From: Brachionus manjavacas
Taxonomy: Eukaryota > Rotifera > Eurotatoria > Ploima > Brachionidae
Reading direction: 5' to 3'
Length of the DNA stretch: 64,000 nucleotides
Assembly (NCBI GenBank): GCA_019054805.1
Contig: JAHQIY010000004.1
Coordinates: 1,426,001-1,490,000, forward strand
The notes under the pieces were generated by a model. It was given only the letters and a program-made list of their open reading frames with translations. It was not told where the DNA came from and did no database searches. Of the stretch, positions 22,320 through 32,020 are shown in pieces (the first letter of the stretch is position 1; each line of letters starts with the position of its first letter). Made by a program: the position numbers and the translations under genes.

Positions 22320-23210
22320 ATGAAAATTTTATTTTTAGTCCTTATAATTAAAGTTTCGTGCCAAGTGAACCATGATATTTTTTCTTCAATCAAAACTTCA
22401 TTTAACAAGCAGAGTTTTAAAGTGATTTTTAATTCAACCAAATTGGGAATTTCTAATAGCCCAGGCAGCAAAGTTGTAAATGGAAAACCAGCTTCGATTT
22501 CATCATATCCTTTCATGGTGTCTATCGGTTATTTGGCAGCCAATTTTTACTATCATGTCTGTGGCGGATCCATAGTTAATGATCGAAAAATAATCACAGC
22601 CAAACATTGTGTTCAAAGCTTGACTACTAGCTACGATGCACCAACTTTTTATGGCCTAAATGGCTATGTCCTTGTTGCAATTAGTGGCATAAGCAATTTA
22701 GAAGCGTTGTCAACTATTCCAGACCTGGAATCAAGCTTCATTAATATGGTTAAGAAAATTGATTATCAAAAAGATGACATATCAATTCTTGAGCTATTTT
22801 TACCAATGGTTTTTTCGGCAGAAGTGAATCGAGTATTTGTGCCCGGTGCGAATGAAAGAACTAAAATATTTGGTAAAAATGTAACTACTTTGGGATGGGG
22901 CGCTACTGAAGCAGTCAAAGTGTCGCCCATTTTGATGTCTGCAAATTTAACAGTTCTTAATGGACAAACAAATGAAAGAGAATGTCAAGGCTTTCAAGAT
23001 GATAACTATTGTGTTATTGATTTTAGTTCGGCGAATACAAATGTATGCTATGGCGATTCAGGTGGCCCGCTTTTATATTTGGACAGCAGCAAGTGGTTTA
23101 TTTACGGCGTTGCAAGTTTTGTCTTCGCAAATTCAAATGGAGATTGTCTAATTAAAAAGCCAAGTTTTTTTGCCCAACTTACAAATTCTTGGGCTTTAGA
23201 ACAAATTTAA
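22320..23210 (+). CDS. Secreted S1-family serine protease, intronless (paralogue B)
   Basis: A 296-aa chymotrypsin-fold protease. The first in-frame ATG is at 22320 (an apparent extension to 22311 would need a non-ATG start). The N-terminus MKILFLVLIIKVSCQ is a convincing signal peptide. A propeptide runs to Lys51, before VVNGKPA. Triad: His96, Asp153 (KDDISIL) and Ser247 (CYGDSGGPL). The residue before the catalytic histidine is Lys (TAKHC instead of TAAHC), an unusual change at a nearly invariant position next to the active site. The S1-base residue is Asn241, with Val242. It is clearly diverged from paralogues A, C and D but keeps their spacing, including the ECQGF..DDNYC pair. The ORF is intact. 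Altered activity is possible. Confidence 0.93.
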   Translation: MKILFLVLIIKVSCQVNHDIFSSIKTSFNKQSFKVIFNSTKLGISNSPGSKVVNGKPASISSYPFMVSIGYLAANFYYHVCGGSIVNDRKIITAKHCVQSLTTSYDAPTFYGLNGYVLVAISGISNLEALSTIPDLESSFINMVKKIDYQKDDISILELFLPMVFSAEVNRVFVPGANERTKIFGKNVTTLGWGATEAVKVSPILMSANLTVLNGQTNERECQGFQDDNYCVIDFSSANTNVCYGDSGGPLLYLDSSKWFIYGVASFVFANSNGDCLIKKPSFFAQLTNSWALEQI

Positions 23211-23589
23211 TAGCTCTATACTGAAAATTTTTTCAAAATGTTAAAAATTAAAATTATTTTAAAATTTTTTTTTAAATTTCTCTTGAAATTTAAAAGAAAC
23301 CAACCTTTTTTCACTTGTGAATTATTGAATTTAGCGAAAGCTTTAGATCAAGTCTGTTTTATATTACTCAATATTATTAAAAAAAAATTAAATCCTTTAA
23401 TGTCACTTTATTTACATTTTTCTTGTAATTAGTAATTATATCACTAATATCCCATTTAATAATAATAGAAAAAATGGTTTCTATTTGGAAAAGTAAATTT
23501 TTGCTCAATTTTTAATTTTTTATAAATTCGAGCAAAATTTGATTTTGTCTTTTTATTTTTGGTTATTTTTTTATCACAATAAAAATGAT

Positions 23590-23680
23590 AAGAAAAGGAG
23601 GTTAATTCAATTCAATAAATAAATTAAATAATTTATTTATTGAATTAATACAATAAATAAATTATTTAATGCTTCGTGAT
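23590..23680 (+). mobile_element. Solo 3' tail of the 47.7-kb LINE family
   Basis: AAAGGAGGTTAATTCAATTC followed by AATAAATAAA repeats matches the 3' end of the LINE at 47719-49860. No LINE coding sequence precedes it. The adjacent AATAAATTA/TAATTTATT sequence forms an A/T palindrome. Confidence 0.45.
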
Positions 23681-24139
23681 TTATTCAGAAACGATCTTTT
23701 AAAATTAATCTTATCAACTTAAAAACTTTCCAAAAATCATTTTGTTGCTTCTAATATTAAATTAAGCAGATTCTACAAAAAATAAAAATCTGGTCTAAAC
23801 CAAATTATTAATTAATTAATTTAGTTAATTAAGATATTGAATCAGTTTTTAAACACAGCATTGATGAAAAGGAATTGATTTTTTAGACACAGATTGAAGC
23901 TTGACAAAAAAAAGACATTTCGAATTAAGAAAACACTATGCGCATAGTCAATATATGGTTTACTTTAAAATTAAGTTCCTTTAACTTAAAATATATATTG
24001 TTTTAAAAATTTTTGTTAATATACTGCGTTATTTTGTTGTTTCAAAATCAAAAAATGCTCTGAATCATAATCCGCTATATCTTTTATCTTTTATCTATAA
24101 CTTTTATCTAATATATATTTTGTATTAATTTAAACCAGT

Positions 24140-25123
24140 CACTAGCGGCGTACCTCAAAGTTCTGTTTTAGGACTAATTCTTTTCATCATATTTATAAAT
24201 GACTTGCCAGATAAATTGAGAGATTGTCTTCTGTACGCTGATGACACAAAGATTTTTAAGATTCTGAAAAATGCAGTTGATTACTCACTTCAAGGTGAAA
24301 TAAACGCATTGCAAGAATGGTGCAAATTATGGGAAATGACCCTAAATTGCAAGAAATGTAAAATTATGCATTTAGGAAAAGGTAATCCTAAATAAAAGTA
24401 TTTTCTCACTGATCAAGTCACCGGCGAAACTGTAAATGTGAAAGAGACGACTGATGAAACCTTGGGACTATAATATCATCAAATGGGAAATTCAATATAC
24501 ACTCAGAAAAAATGGCTTCAAAAGCAAATCGTATTCTCGGTATGATGTTAAATACCTTCAAAAATTTTGACAGTCACATAGAAAAAATTAAATATCCAAC
24601 CTTTATAAGACCGCATTTGGAGTTTGCAGCACCAGTATGGAATCCTCGCTTCAAGAAATCGATTGGGCAAATTGAAAAGTTTTAAAGAAGAGCTTTTAGA
24701 TCAATAAACGGCCTTTAGACACCTTGGCTACGACGAGCGACTGCGCAGAGATAGTTTTTCAGATCTAGTAACGCGCAGAACGAGAGGTGATTTAATTCAA
24801 CAATTTAAGCTGTCCCGCGGAGCAGAACAAATAAATTGGCCCTTCTTTGACAACACACCGTCAAGTACATTAAATTTGAGAAGCAAAAGATAGTGCGAGA
24901 GATCACTAGCAACTCAAATAGACATCATTTCTTTATGAATAGAGTGTCCAAAACTTGGAATCAGCTACCAAGGATGATAGTTAAATCACGAAGCTTAAAT
25001 GTTTTTAAAGCAAGATTGGACAAGTGGTTATAATTATCTATTATTTATAAGTTCCAGGGCTGTAAAGTGTAAAACTAGGCAGAAGCTGCCCAGCCATTTA
25101 TTTATAATACTACTACTACTACT
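24140..25123 (+). mobile_element. CR1-like LINE, 5'-truncated, with 3' tail
   Basis: The plus strand encodes the RT palm: GVPQSSVLGLILFIIFINDL, then LLYADDTKIF (catalytic YADD), WEMTLNCKKCKIMHLG, DETLGL, ASKANRILGMM, YPTFIRPHLEFAAPVWNP, and finally RRTRGDLIQQFK with RVSKTWNQLP. Frames change at least twice and stops occur, so it is dead. The 3' UTR has the hairpin GGCAG-AAG-CTGCC and a (CTA/TAC)n tail at 25107-25124. The endonuclease and the first half of RT are missing. Confidence 0.85.
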
Positions 25124-25124
25124 A

Positions 25125-26058
25125 CTTTAAGTTTTAAAATGGAATAAAAGAAAAATTGATTAGTTGAATTTGTTTTAAAAAAAGAATATTTGAAAAGTTT
25201 AAAAATTAAAAAAGTGAAAAGTTGAATAATCGCAATGGTTGAATAATTGAAATAATTGAGAAAATTGTTAAATCCAAATTGGTCCAAAGTTGAAAAAACA
25301 CTTTTCAAATTTGAATAATTTTTTAAATTGACCATGAAAGTTTTTTTTTTTTAATTTTAAATTTAATTTTAAAATGCCTATGAGGCTGAAATTAATATTA
25401 ATATTAATAAATGATGATAATATTTAAGTGAAGTGCATGGAACCGTATTAATAAAATAAACCCAAAAAATGTTAGAATAGTTGTGTTGATTGTTCAAAAT
25501 CTGACAAATATATTAGTATGAAAAAATCAAAACTTCTAAATTTATTGTGTAAATATCTTTAATTTATTTTATTGTTCAAATAATATATTCAATCTTTAAA
25601 GTTTTCATTTTTTAATCCAATATTTTTAATTTTCAAATTTTTTATTAATTTACAATTTGCAATAAAAAATTTTAATAAAAATGGATAATAGAGAAAAAAT
25701 ATCACAAAATATTGATATTATTTGATCATTAACATTCCCCTGTTTTTTTAGATTAATATTTGTTTGTTGAATCTAGTGAAACATTTTTTGTTAATGTTTT
25801 TTCAAAATCAAGTTTAAATAACTCAATTTTGTTAATTTAAATTAAAGAAAAAGAATTTTAATTTTATTTTTTAGAAAGGTTTGGAATAAAATTCACAATG
25901 CCAACGTCAGAAATTAAATAGAATTCGAAGATTTTTCGAATTCTATTTAATTTCTGACCCTGATTTATTTAGATTGTGTAATTAATTTAAATTTTTTTTT
26001 ATCTGGAAGAACATAAATGTTTTTAAAAAAAATATAAATATGGTTTACGAAATTTTTA
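25125..26058. other. AT-rich DNA with one perfect palindrome
   Basis: No gene is seen; the frame at 25335-25102 (minus) runs over the LINE tail and is spurious. A perfect 24-bp hairpin lies at 25906-25958 and is listed separately. Confidence 0.35.
25906..25958. repeat. Perfect 24-bp hairpin
   Basis: The left arm 25906-25929 (starting GTCAGAAATTAAATAG) and the right arm 25935-25958 are exact reverse complements, with a 5-nt loop. Similar perfect hairpins occur at 51579-51635 and 53339-53411. It could be a template-switch product, a transposon relic or a small-RNA precursor. Confidence 0.7.
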
Positions 26059-26059
26059 T

Positions 26060-27885
26060 TAAAAATTAAATAAAATAAAAAAATTAATAAAAAAGATGAA
26101 AATCAAAAATTATAATGAAATTAAAAGCTCAAAATTTTTAATTAAAACTATTTTTTTACCTAAAATTAATTTGAAAATTTTGACCAATCTAAAATAAAAA
26201 TTTATTTTTTTTTTAAAAAGATTTTTAGAAACATTAAATTATTTTCTTTTATGGATTAGTTTGTTTACTTTTTTTCAAAGTTCAGCTTTGAGCAATTTCC
26301 ATCTCGTTATAAACAGATTTGTTTTTTATCTAATTTTCTGTAAGCTTACTTTCATAGTCAAACTTTTTTCCAAATGGAAAACTTGGTTTTAGTTGACAAC
26401 GAACCAAAGTCACCATTCAAACAAGGCTATAAATCGATCAGCAAACAAATAAATCGATGCTATGCATTGTTTGATAAAATGGTGGCTTTTGGTACTACCA
26501 TTCCAAACTCATTGCCGCTGGAAGACGGATCGCTGAGCCGCTGCTGGAATGGATTCTTAAAAGCCGAGTTTTTCTCAATTTAGAAAAATCGAGAAACTAC
26601 GAAGTAAGCTTTAAGTAACTAGAAGAAAAATTTCTTATTTATCCCGAGAATCTCCTTCCAATTCGGCATTTTAATTCTCAATCAAAATGTGTTTTTCGAT
26701 TGAAATTAAAATGACTCCGTAGATGCTATTTTAAAAAAAAGTCTCTCTATTTATACCCAAAGTTTTTATTTGAAATAATTTTGAAATTAGAAATATTAAA
26801 AAGCGTTATGATTACATTTTCCAGGATGGTGAAATTTTTATTAATTTGAATTTTTTCATTGGTAAGTTAACAATAATAATTTTAGATATTTATATTTTTA
26901 AAAAAAATTATAAAATTTATAATAAATTTAACATGATTTTGAAATTCTTTCAATTACATTCAATTCTTTTAATGGCAAGTTAATAAAAAATAATTATTTA
27001 GATTTCCAAGGGTTTTATGTTTAAAAATAAATTTTAAATTTCATTGTAACTAGAGAAACAAAGTTATATTACATATGAATTATGGTTCAATTGTAATAAT
27101 TTGAATGGCTTTTTCAACATTAATTTTATTAACAGTATGTCTTTTCTAAATTTTTTTAATTTTAAATTATAGTCTAAAAAATCATAAATTTAATCTAAAT
27201 TAATAATCATTAATTTAATTTAAATTCTTCATATTTGTTTGTTCTCAGAGATATCAAAATATTCAGATTTCAAATTTTTTTTTTTTTCAAAATTGCAAAT
27301 TTTATTATTTAAAAAATCTAAGTGTAAAAAAAATTTGCTAATTGACCCACTGTATTTGATTTCCTGAAACTTTAGTAAAACATTCTTCCTGACACAGGAT
27401 GTTCATGAGCCAACTTATAGACAGAATGAGTTAGATTTTATTTCGGAAGAAACTGAAAGAATATATGCCATTGGAAACAGGCTACAGCTTTGTACACCAC
27501 ATTAGAACAGACTTCACTCAGTCTTTTCTTGGGAATATTTTTTGGCCATCAATATATCAAAAAAATTCTAAATACTTCTCCGCAATGAAAAAAGAAATAC
27601 TGTTGTGAACTGAGTCATCCCTTCGAGAAAAATTTAGTACTGTTTCAATCAATTTTTGATATATTTACATATAAAATATACCTTTTTTCTTTATTAACTT
27701 TTAAAAGATTATGTTTAAAAATTTCAAAATTTATATTTAATTAATTGTTGATAATTGAAATGGAACTGGTGTTTAATTCAATAAAATAGACTTTGCAACA
27801 CTTGGCAAGATTTTTTTTCTATCTTAGATTTTTCAATAAATTTTGATTTGAATTAAAAAAAGCCCAAAAAAGAAATAGTTTTTAA
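26060..27885 (+). repeat. Left arm of a 1.8-kb inverted repeat
   Basis: Near-identical by eye to the reverse complement of 32021-33845. It contains an open frame from ATG at 26374 (MENLVLVDNEPKSPFKQGYK onward; 69 codons) whose other-arm version continues to KIEKLR before a GTAAGC donor-like site. A conserved hairpin follows near 26672-26712. At about 26822-26865 there is a CAG/GATGGTGAAA...TTG/GTAAGT block shaped like a short exon. An exon-like stretch reading DVHEPTYRQNELDFISEETE lies near 27400-27465. A diverged third copy of the first ~570 bp is at 60720-61290. It may be a duplicated fragment of an unidentified spliced gene, or a transposon. Confidence 0.75.
26374..26583 (+). pseudogene. 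Unrecognised repeated ORF (arm A copy)
   Basis: A 69-codon frame repeated on the minus strand at 33523-33284 and, with small changes, at 60820-61020. No domain is recognised. In this copy the frame ends at EFFSI, while in the 33-kb copy a one-base difference lets it run on to KPSFSQFRKIEKLR, where CTACGA is followed by a GTAAGC donor-like site. That suggests a real exon in the ancestral unit, broken here. Protein-level conservation over three copies argues for coding at some time. Confidence 0.4.
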
Positions 27886-28247
27886 ATCAAAAAAACTCCA
27901 TGATAAAATTCAAAATATCTCTTTTTATAGTACAAGTTTCAGTTCGACGCAATTTTTCTTAAAAAAATTGTTAAATTGTTAAATTGTTAATTGGTAGAAA
28001 AAATTCAAAAATTCAAAAATTCAAAAATAAAAATAATTTAAAGTACTATCGAAGAAAATCGAACAAAATAATTAAAAATATTCAGTTATTGAAGTTTATT
28101 TAGTTAAAAAATCAAGAAAATATGATCAATAATTAACTTTAAATTTATTCCAAAAATTTCGGCAAATAATAAAAAGTGCATTTATAACCGTAAATAAATG
28201 ATATATAACCTTAAATGATATATAACCGTAAAAACTATCAAAAGATT

Positions 28248-28578
28248 GGGGTTGTGAAGTTCATTTCAATTCGATCGTTTCAATTCAGAAAAACTTGAAT
28301 AACTTTTTTACTCAATGGTCAAATGCTCAATGGTTAAGCAACTTTGCTTAATCCAAAATATATGTCTGCAAAAACTCTGCAATGTAATTGCACACTTGAT
28401 TGGAATACTTTTTAATGGCGTGCAAAATGGAGAAAATTGCAAAGTATTTTGCAGACTTATTTTTCTGCATTAAGCAAATTTGCTTATAAGTAAGCATTTT
28501 ACCGAACTGAATTATCTCTTTTAGTAAAAAAGTTTTTCTAAATTGAAATGATCGAATTGAAACGAACTTCACGACCCC
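28248..28578. mobile_element. MITE / foldback transposon with empty site in the paralogous locus
   Basis: The ends are GGGGTTGTGAAGTTC (28248) and, reverse-complemented, GGGGTCGTGAAGTTC (28578). Pairing continues inward almost to the centre (for example GCAAATTTGCTTAATGCAGA against a matching left segment), so the element is one long imperfect palindrome. It is flanked by AAAAGATT and AAAAGAATT; the other duplicate has a single AAATGATT at this place (about 18186). This is the signature of insertion with an ~8-bp target duplication, as in hAT elements. It has no coding sequence, so it was mobilised in trans. Confidence 0.8.
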
Positions 28579-28991
28579 AAAAGAATTGATTTTATAAAAA
28601 AAGATATTTTGAATTAATAAAAACTTCTACTTTTTCATGGAGATTTTTTTATTATAAAACCATTTCTTTTTTTGGGCTTTTTTTAATTCAAATCAAAATT
28701 TATTGAAAAATGTAAAATAGAAAAAAAAATCTTGCCACTTTTAAAAAAATGAATACAAGTGTGTTTTTTTTTAAGTTAAACTAAAAGCACGATTAGTGAT
28801 ATTAATTTGACTAATTTTACAATTTTTAAATTATTTAAATTTAATTTTTTCATTGTTTTAATTCTTACTAACTTTATCATTATATATTTTTAAAGTCAAA
28901 ATGATTTAATTTAAAGAAAAATTCGTGTCACCTAATATTTTCAAAAACAAAAGCTTTAATTATCCCAAAAAATAACAAAAAATCAAATAAA

Positions 28992-29903
28992 ATGTTTTTT
29001 AAAATATTTATTTTATTCAATTTTCGTATTTGCATTCTTTTAGGTTTCTCAATTTTCCCCAAAAATTCTCTAAAATCAATCATCGACAAAATTGACCTAA
29101 ATCATTTTAAAATATCCGTTGATATCAATAATGGAAAAATAATAAATGGTGAGCCTGCTAGAACTGGTGAATATCCATTCATGGCATCAATAGGCTTCCT
29201 TGATCCACTTACATATTCTCATAGATGTGGAGCGACAATCGTCAACAACAAAAATTTAATGACTGCTGCTCATTGTGTCCAAGATTTAGTTGAATCGAAA
29301 AGTTCTTCTTTTAGACAATTGGAACAAGTATTTGTCGCTGTGGTAGGGACAAACGACCTTAATTCAGTTTACTTCACAGGTTCATCAGAAAATAGTCAAA
29401 TATATGAAATTGATTCAATTACAATTCATCCTTCTTATTCAAATACAACAGATCCTGAAGACATTGCCGTCTTGACAGTGACTGAAGAAATTGTTTTTAA
29501 CTCAAACACAAGTGCTGTTCAATTGCCTGATTCGACTGATCCTTCTGTAATCTTTGGAAAAAATGTGACAATACTCGGATGGGGACAGACCGAAACAGGA
29601 ACTTCTTCTAACCATCTACTCAAAGCACGAATGACTGTCTTGAACTCTTTGCCACAACAGACAGAATGCGAAGGATTTGACGAAGAGCATTATTGCATCA
29701 GGGACTTGGGTGGAGATGATTCAAATGCTTGTTTTGGTGATTCTGGTGGTCCATTGATTTACAACCAAAATCAATGGGTTCAGTATGGTATTACAAGTTT
29801 TGGATTTGTTGACATGTTTCAACAATGTGATAATACAAGACCAAGCTTTTACACCATGGTACCTTTATTATTACCGTGGCTTGATGAACAAGGAGTAAAA
29901 TAA
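28992..29903 (+). CDS. Secreted S1-family serine protease, intronless (paralogue C)
   Basis: A 303-aa near-duplicate of the protease at 18599. Signal peptide about 1-20, activation after Lys49 (IINGEPA), triad His94, Asp157, Ser251 in CFGDSGGPL. It differs from A at about ten residues, with a cluster in the last 30 (FYTMV for FFAMV, LDEQGVK for LNEQGVAL). Ala246 replaces Val246 beside the S1-base Asn245. The remaining silent differences are few, so duplication was recent and the frame has stayed open. It lies between 1.8-kb inverted repeats, and its upstream region carries a MITE that could alter expression. Confidence 0.95.
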   Translation: MFFKIFILFNFRICILLGFSIFPKNSLKSIIDKIDLNHFKISVDINNGKIINGEPARTGEYPFMASIGFLDPLTYSHRCGATIVNNKNLMTAAHCVQDLVESKSSSFRQLEQVFVAVVGTNDLNSVYFTGSSENSQIYEIDSITIHPSYSNTTDPEDIAVLTVTEEIVFNSNTSAVQLPDSTDPSVIFGKNVTILGWGQTETGTSSNHLLKARMTVLNSLPQQTECEGFDEEHYCIRDLGGDDSNACFGDSGGPLIYNQNQWVQYGITSFGFVDMFQQCDNTRPSFYTMVPLLLPWLDEQGVK

Positions 29904-29910
29904 AAGTTTT

Positions 29911-30780
29911 ATTTGTTGTCTAATAGTAACTTTAATATTATTTTCTAAATATTTAAATGTAACTCATTAAAAAAAAATCAATTATCAATTATTTTAACTT
30001 TTATTTTATTTAAAGAACTAAAAAATTGTTGTAATTGCAAAGAAATATAGTATCCAGTAATTTAGAGAAATAAAAAAATTATTTCTAAATTTTTGAATAA
30101 GAAATCAGTGATAAATACTTAGAGAAAAATTACAACAAAGAAGTTATGATTTAAAGCATCATTTGAAGTCGAATTTCGGACATGTAATTTTATTTAATTT
30201 ATTATAATTTTATGTAATGTGTCATGTCTTCATTTGAGAAATAAAAAAGACAATCGGTTGATATTATCAATTATGAATAAAGGTCCGGAAAATTTTCATA
30301 TGTTATTTGTAGAGTTGGTCGAAAATCAAAGAAAAAGTGTGACTTGGAATTTATGGCTTTGATTTTTTGACTTCTGAACAACTCTGCACAAAAGTTAAGT
30401 TTAAATTCATTTTTAACTTTGTTTTTTGTTAGAATCTTTTAGTTGTTTATCATATAAGAGTTAATGCTGGAATAAATGAAATAATTGAAAAAAACCAAAT
30501 AAAGCAATTTACTTTAAAAAATTTCATTTATTTTTACTGTAGAATACATAAATGCATATTTTTGTTAAAAAGAACATAATCACTGACGATAATATAATTC
30601 CATAATTGATAAAAAATTTGTACATTCGTAAAAAAATAATTTGAAAACTAATTTTTCCATTCATTTTTCGACGTATTGTTGCCCTGTCCAAGTATGGTAT
30701 TTACCATAGGATTGGGCTAATATAACATTGGACTTGTTAAAAATTGTCAGTAGTTTTATTATTAGACAAGACAACAACCA
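29911..30780. other. Intergenic, mostly featureless
   Basis: A/T-rich DNA. A segment at about 30305-30395 has 'GAGTTGGTCGAAAATCAAAG' and 'TTTGACTTCTGAACAACTCT', an AAGTC-type short inverted pair like the ends of the foldback family at 750-1165. Confidence 0.35.
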
Positions 30781-31377
30781 AAGTTGGTTTCATAATTTAA
30801 ATGAAACGACGTCGGTATGACAATCATTCGGTTCTGGGTACATAGCTCTAAATCGAGCCATATCTTGTTCCGAAAATTTGTTTGGAGCTTTCAACCTTTT
30901 AATTGTGTCTAATTACACGATTTCCGGATGAACGGTACTTAAGACTATCGTCTTCGTATAATCCCTTTTTTCTTTTAATATTCGATAATATATTATCGTA
31001 ATGCGAACGATCTTTTACGTCACCAAAATGCATAGTTTGAAAAGCTAGACGTGCCTGTGGATGCGTAATACCCATGGCTTCGAAGTTGTTGTTGCCCATA
31101 TCGCGACCTACTCTTTTATATACCTTTGGCACGCCTAATACATGATAATGCCTTAAAAATAAATGATTAATTGGAAATTAATTTATTTGAATTACCTTTT
31201 TCCTTTAACTGGTTCCATTTCAACACCAATAATTCTTCCTTTTTCGAATAAAGATTTAATTGAATAGTAGGATGATAAATTGCAATTAACAATACAATGT
31301 CGTACATAGTCAGTTTTTGTTTTTTTATTTAAATAGACGTCGGTTTGGTATAAGTCCAAAGCTCTTTTTGAGGTCAT
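30780..31377 (-). CDS. Unrecognised two-exon gene, C-terminal part uncertain
   Basis: The first exon runs from ATG at 31377 to 31196 (ends PVKGK plus AG). A GT-AG intron of 44 bp (31195-31152) follows, then an exon from 31151 continuing in frame (R-HYHVLGVPKVYKRVGRDMG) to a stop at 30899. Codon use is balanced and the junction is clean, so it is or was a real gene. A further well-composed minus-strand frame (KAPNKFSEQDMARFRAMYPE) lies directly downstream at about 30895-30790 in another frame, so the end may be disrupted or another exon exists. No signal peptide or membrane segment is seen. I do not recognise the family; a transposon origin is possible. Confidence 0.45.
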
Positions 31378-31444
31378 CGGTCTTGAAATAATAAAATTGA
31401 AATAACAACTATTTATTACATAAATTATGGTGTCACTCTTTACA

Positions 31445-31925
31445 CAGAATAGTGAGCCAAAAAGAAATCAAGTTCCTTGGTATTAAATTTGATGGTATTA
31501 AATAAAATGGAGTCTTAATCAAAACACAATAGGAAATTTATTTAAATCTTTAGTCGGATAAATTTTAGATTATTCTTTTCGTTGCTTTAATTCATTTTCA
31601 GAAAATAATATCAAAAAACTACTAAGTCATTCTATTCCATTGGTTGTAAGACTGGTGGAGGAGTACAAAGAAGGCTTCGAATCAAGATATATTGAATACC
31701 CACTCCATTGTGCAATTGCTACCTTACTATTTCTTCTTTTTTTCCTGAAACTTAAACTATGTTAACATTTGCCACTTGTAAAAACTTCAGTATATGTCAT
31801 TAAAACTTTATATTGATTTTTTTGACCTTTTATCATCTTTATCTTTTAATTTAATTTTATATTCTAATTTACTGGAGGCAAATAACTGATGAATAATAAG
31901 ATAAAAGAATAGAAAATAAATCTTT
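31445..31925 (+). mobile_element. LINE fragment, same family as 7095-8240
   Basis: It shares the post-RT segment (GGAAATTTATTTAAATCTTT, then a decayed LDYSF block) and the distinctive 3' string GTACAAAGAAGG...CGAATCAAGATATATTGAAT with the LINE at 7675-8010. It ends near an ACTGGAGGCAAATAACTGAT segment. It is decayed and non-coding. Confidence 0.6.
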
Positions 31926-32020
31926 TTTTACGATACTCCCCTTCAGATATGTAAATTTTGAACTAAGATTTCTATTCTTACAGGTATACATATTTACCTG
32001 TAAGATAAAACTATTTCTTT

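Larger units (their letters stand above)
28000..29910 (+). repeat. Segmental duplication copy 2 (protease gene plus upstream flank)
   Basis: Counterpart of 17990-19520. The ~70 bp before the ATG and nearly the whole ORF are identical to copy 1. The upstream flank is interrupted by a 331-bp foldback element (28248-28578) that is absent from copy 1. The sequence near 28660-28740 also occurs inverted at 27790-27885, at the inner edge of the left 1.8-kb repeat arm. Confidence 0.8.
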
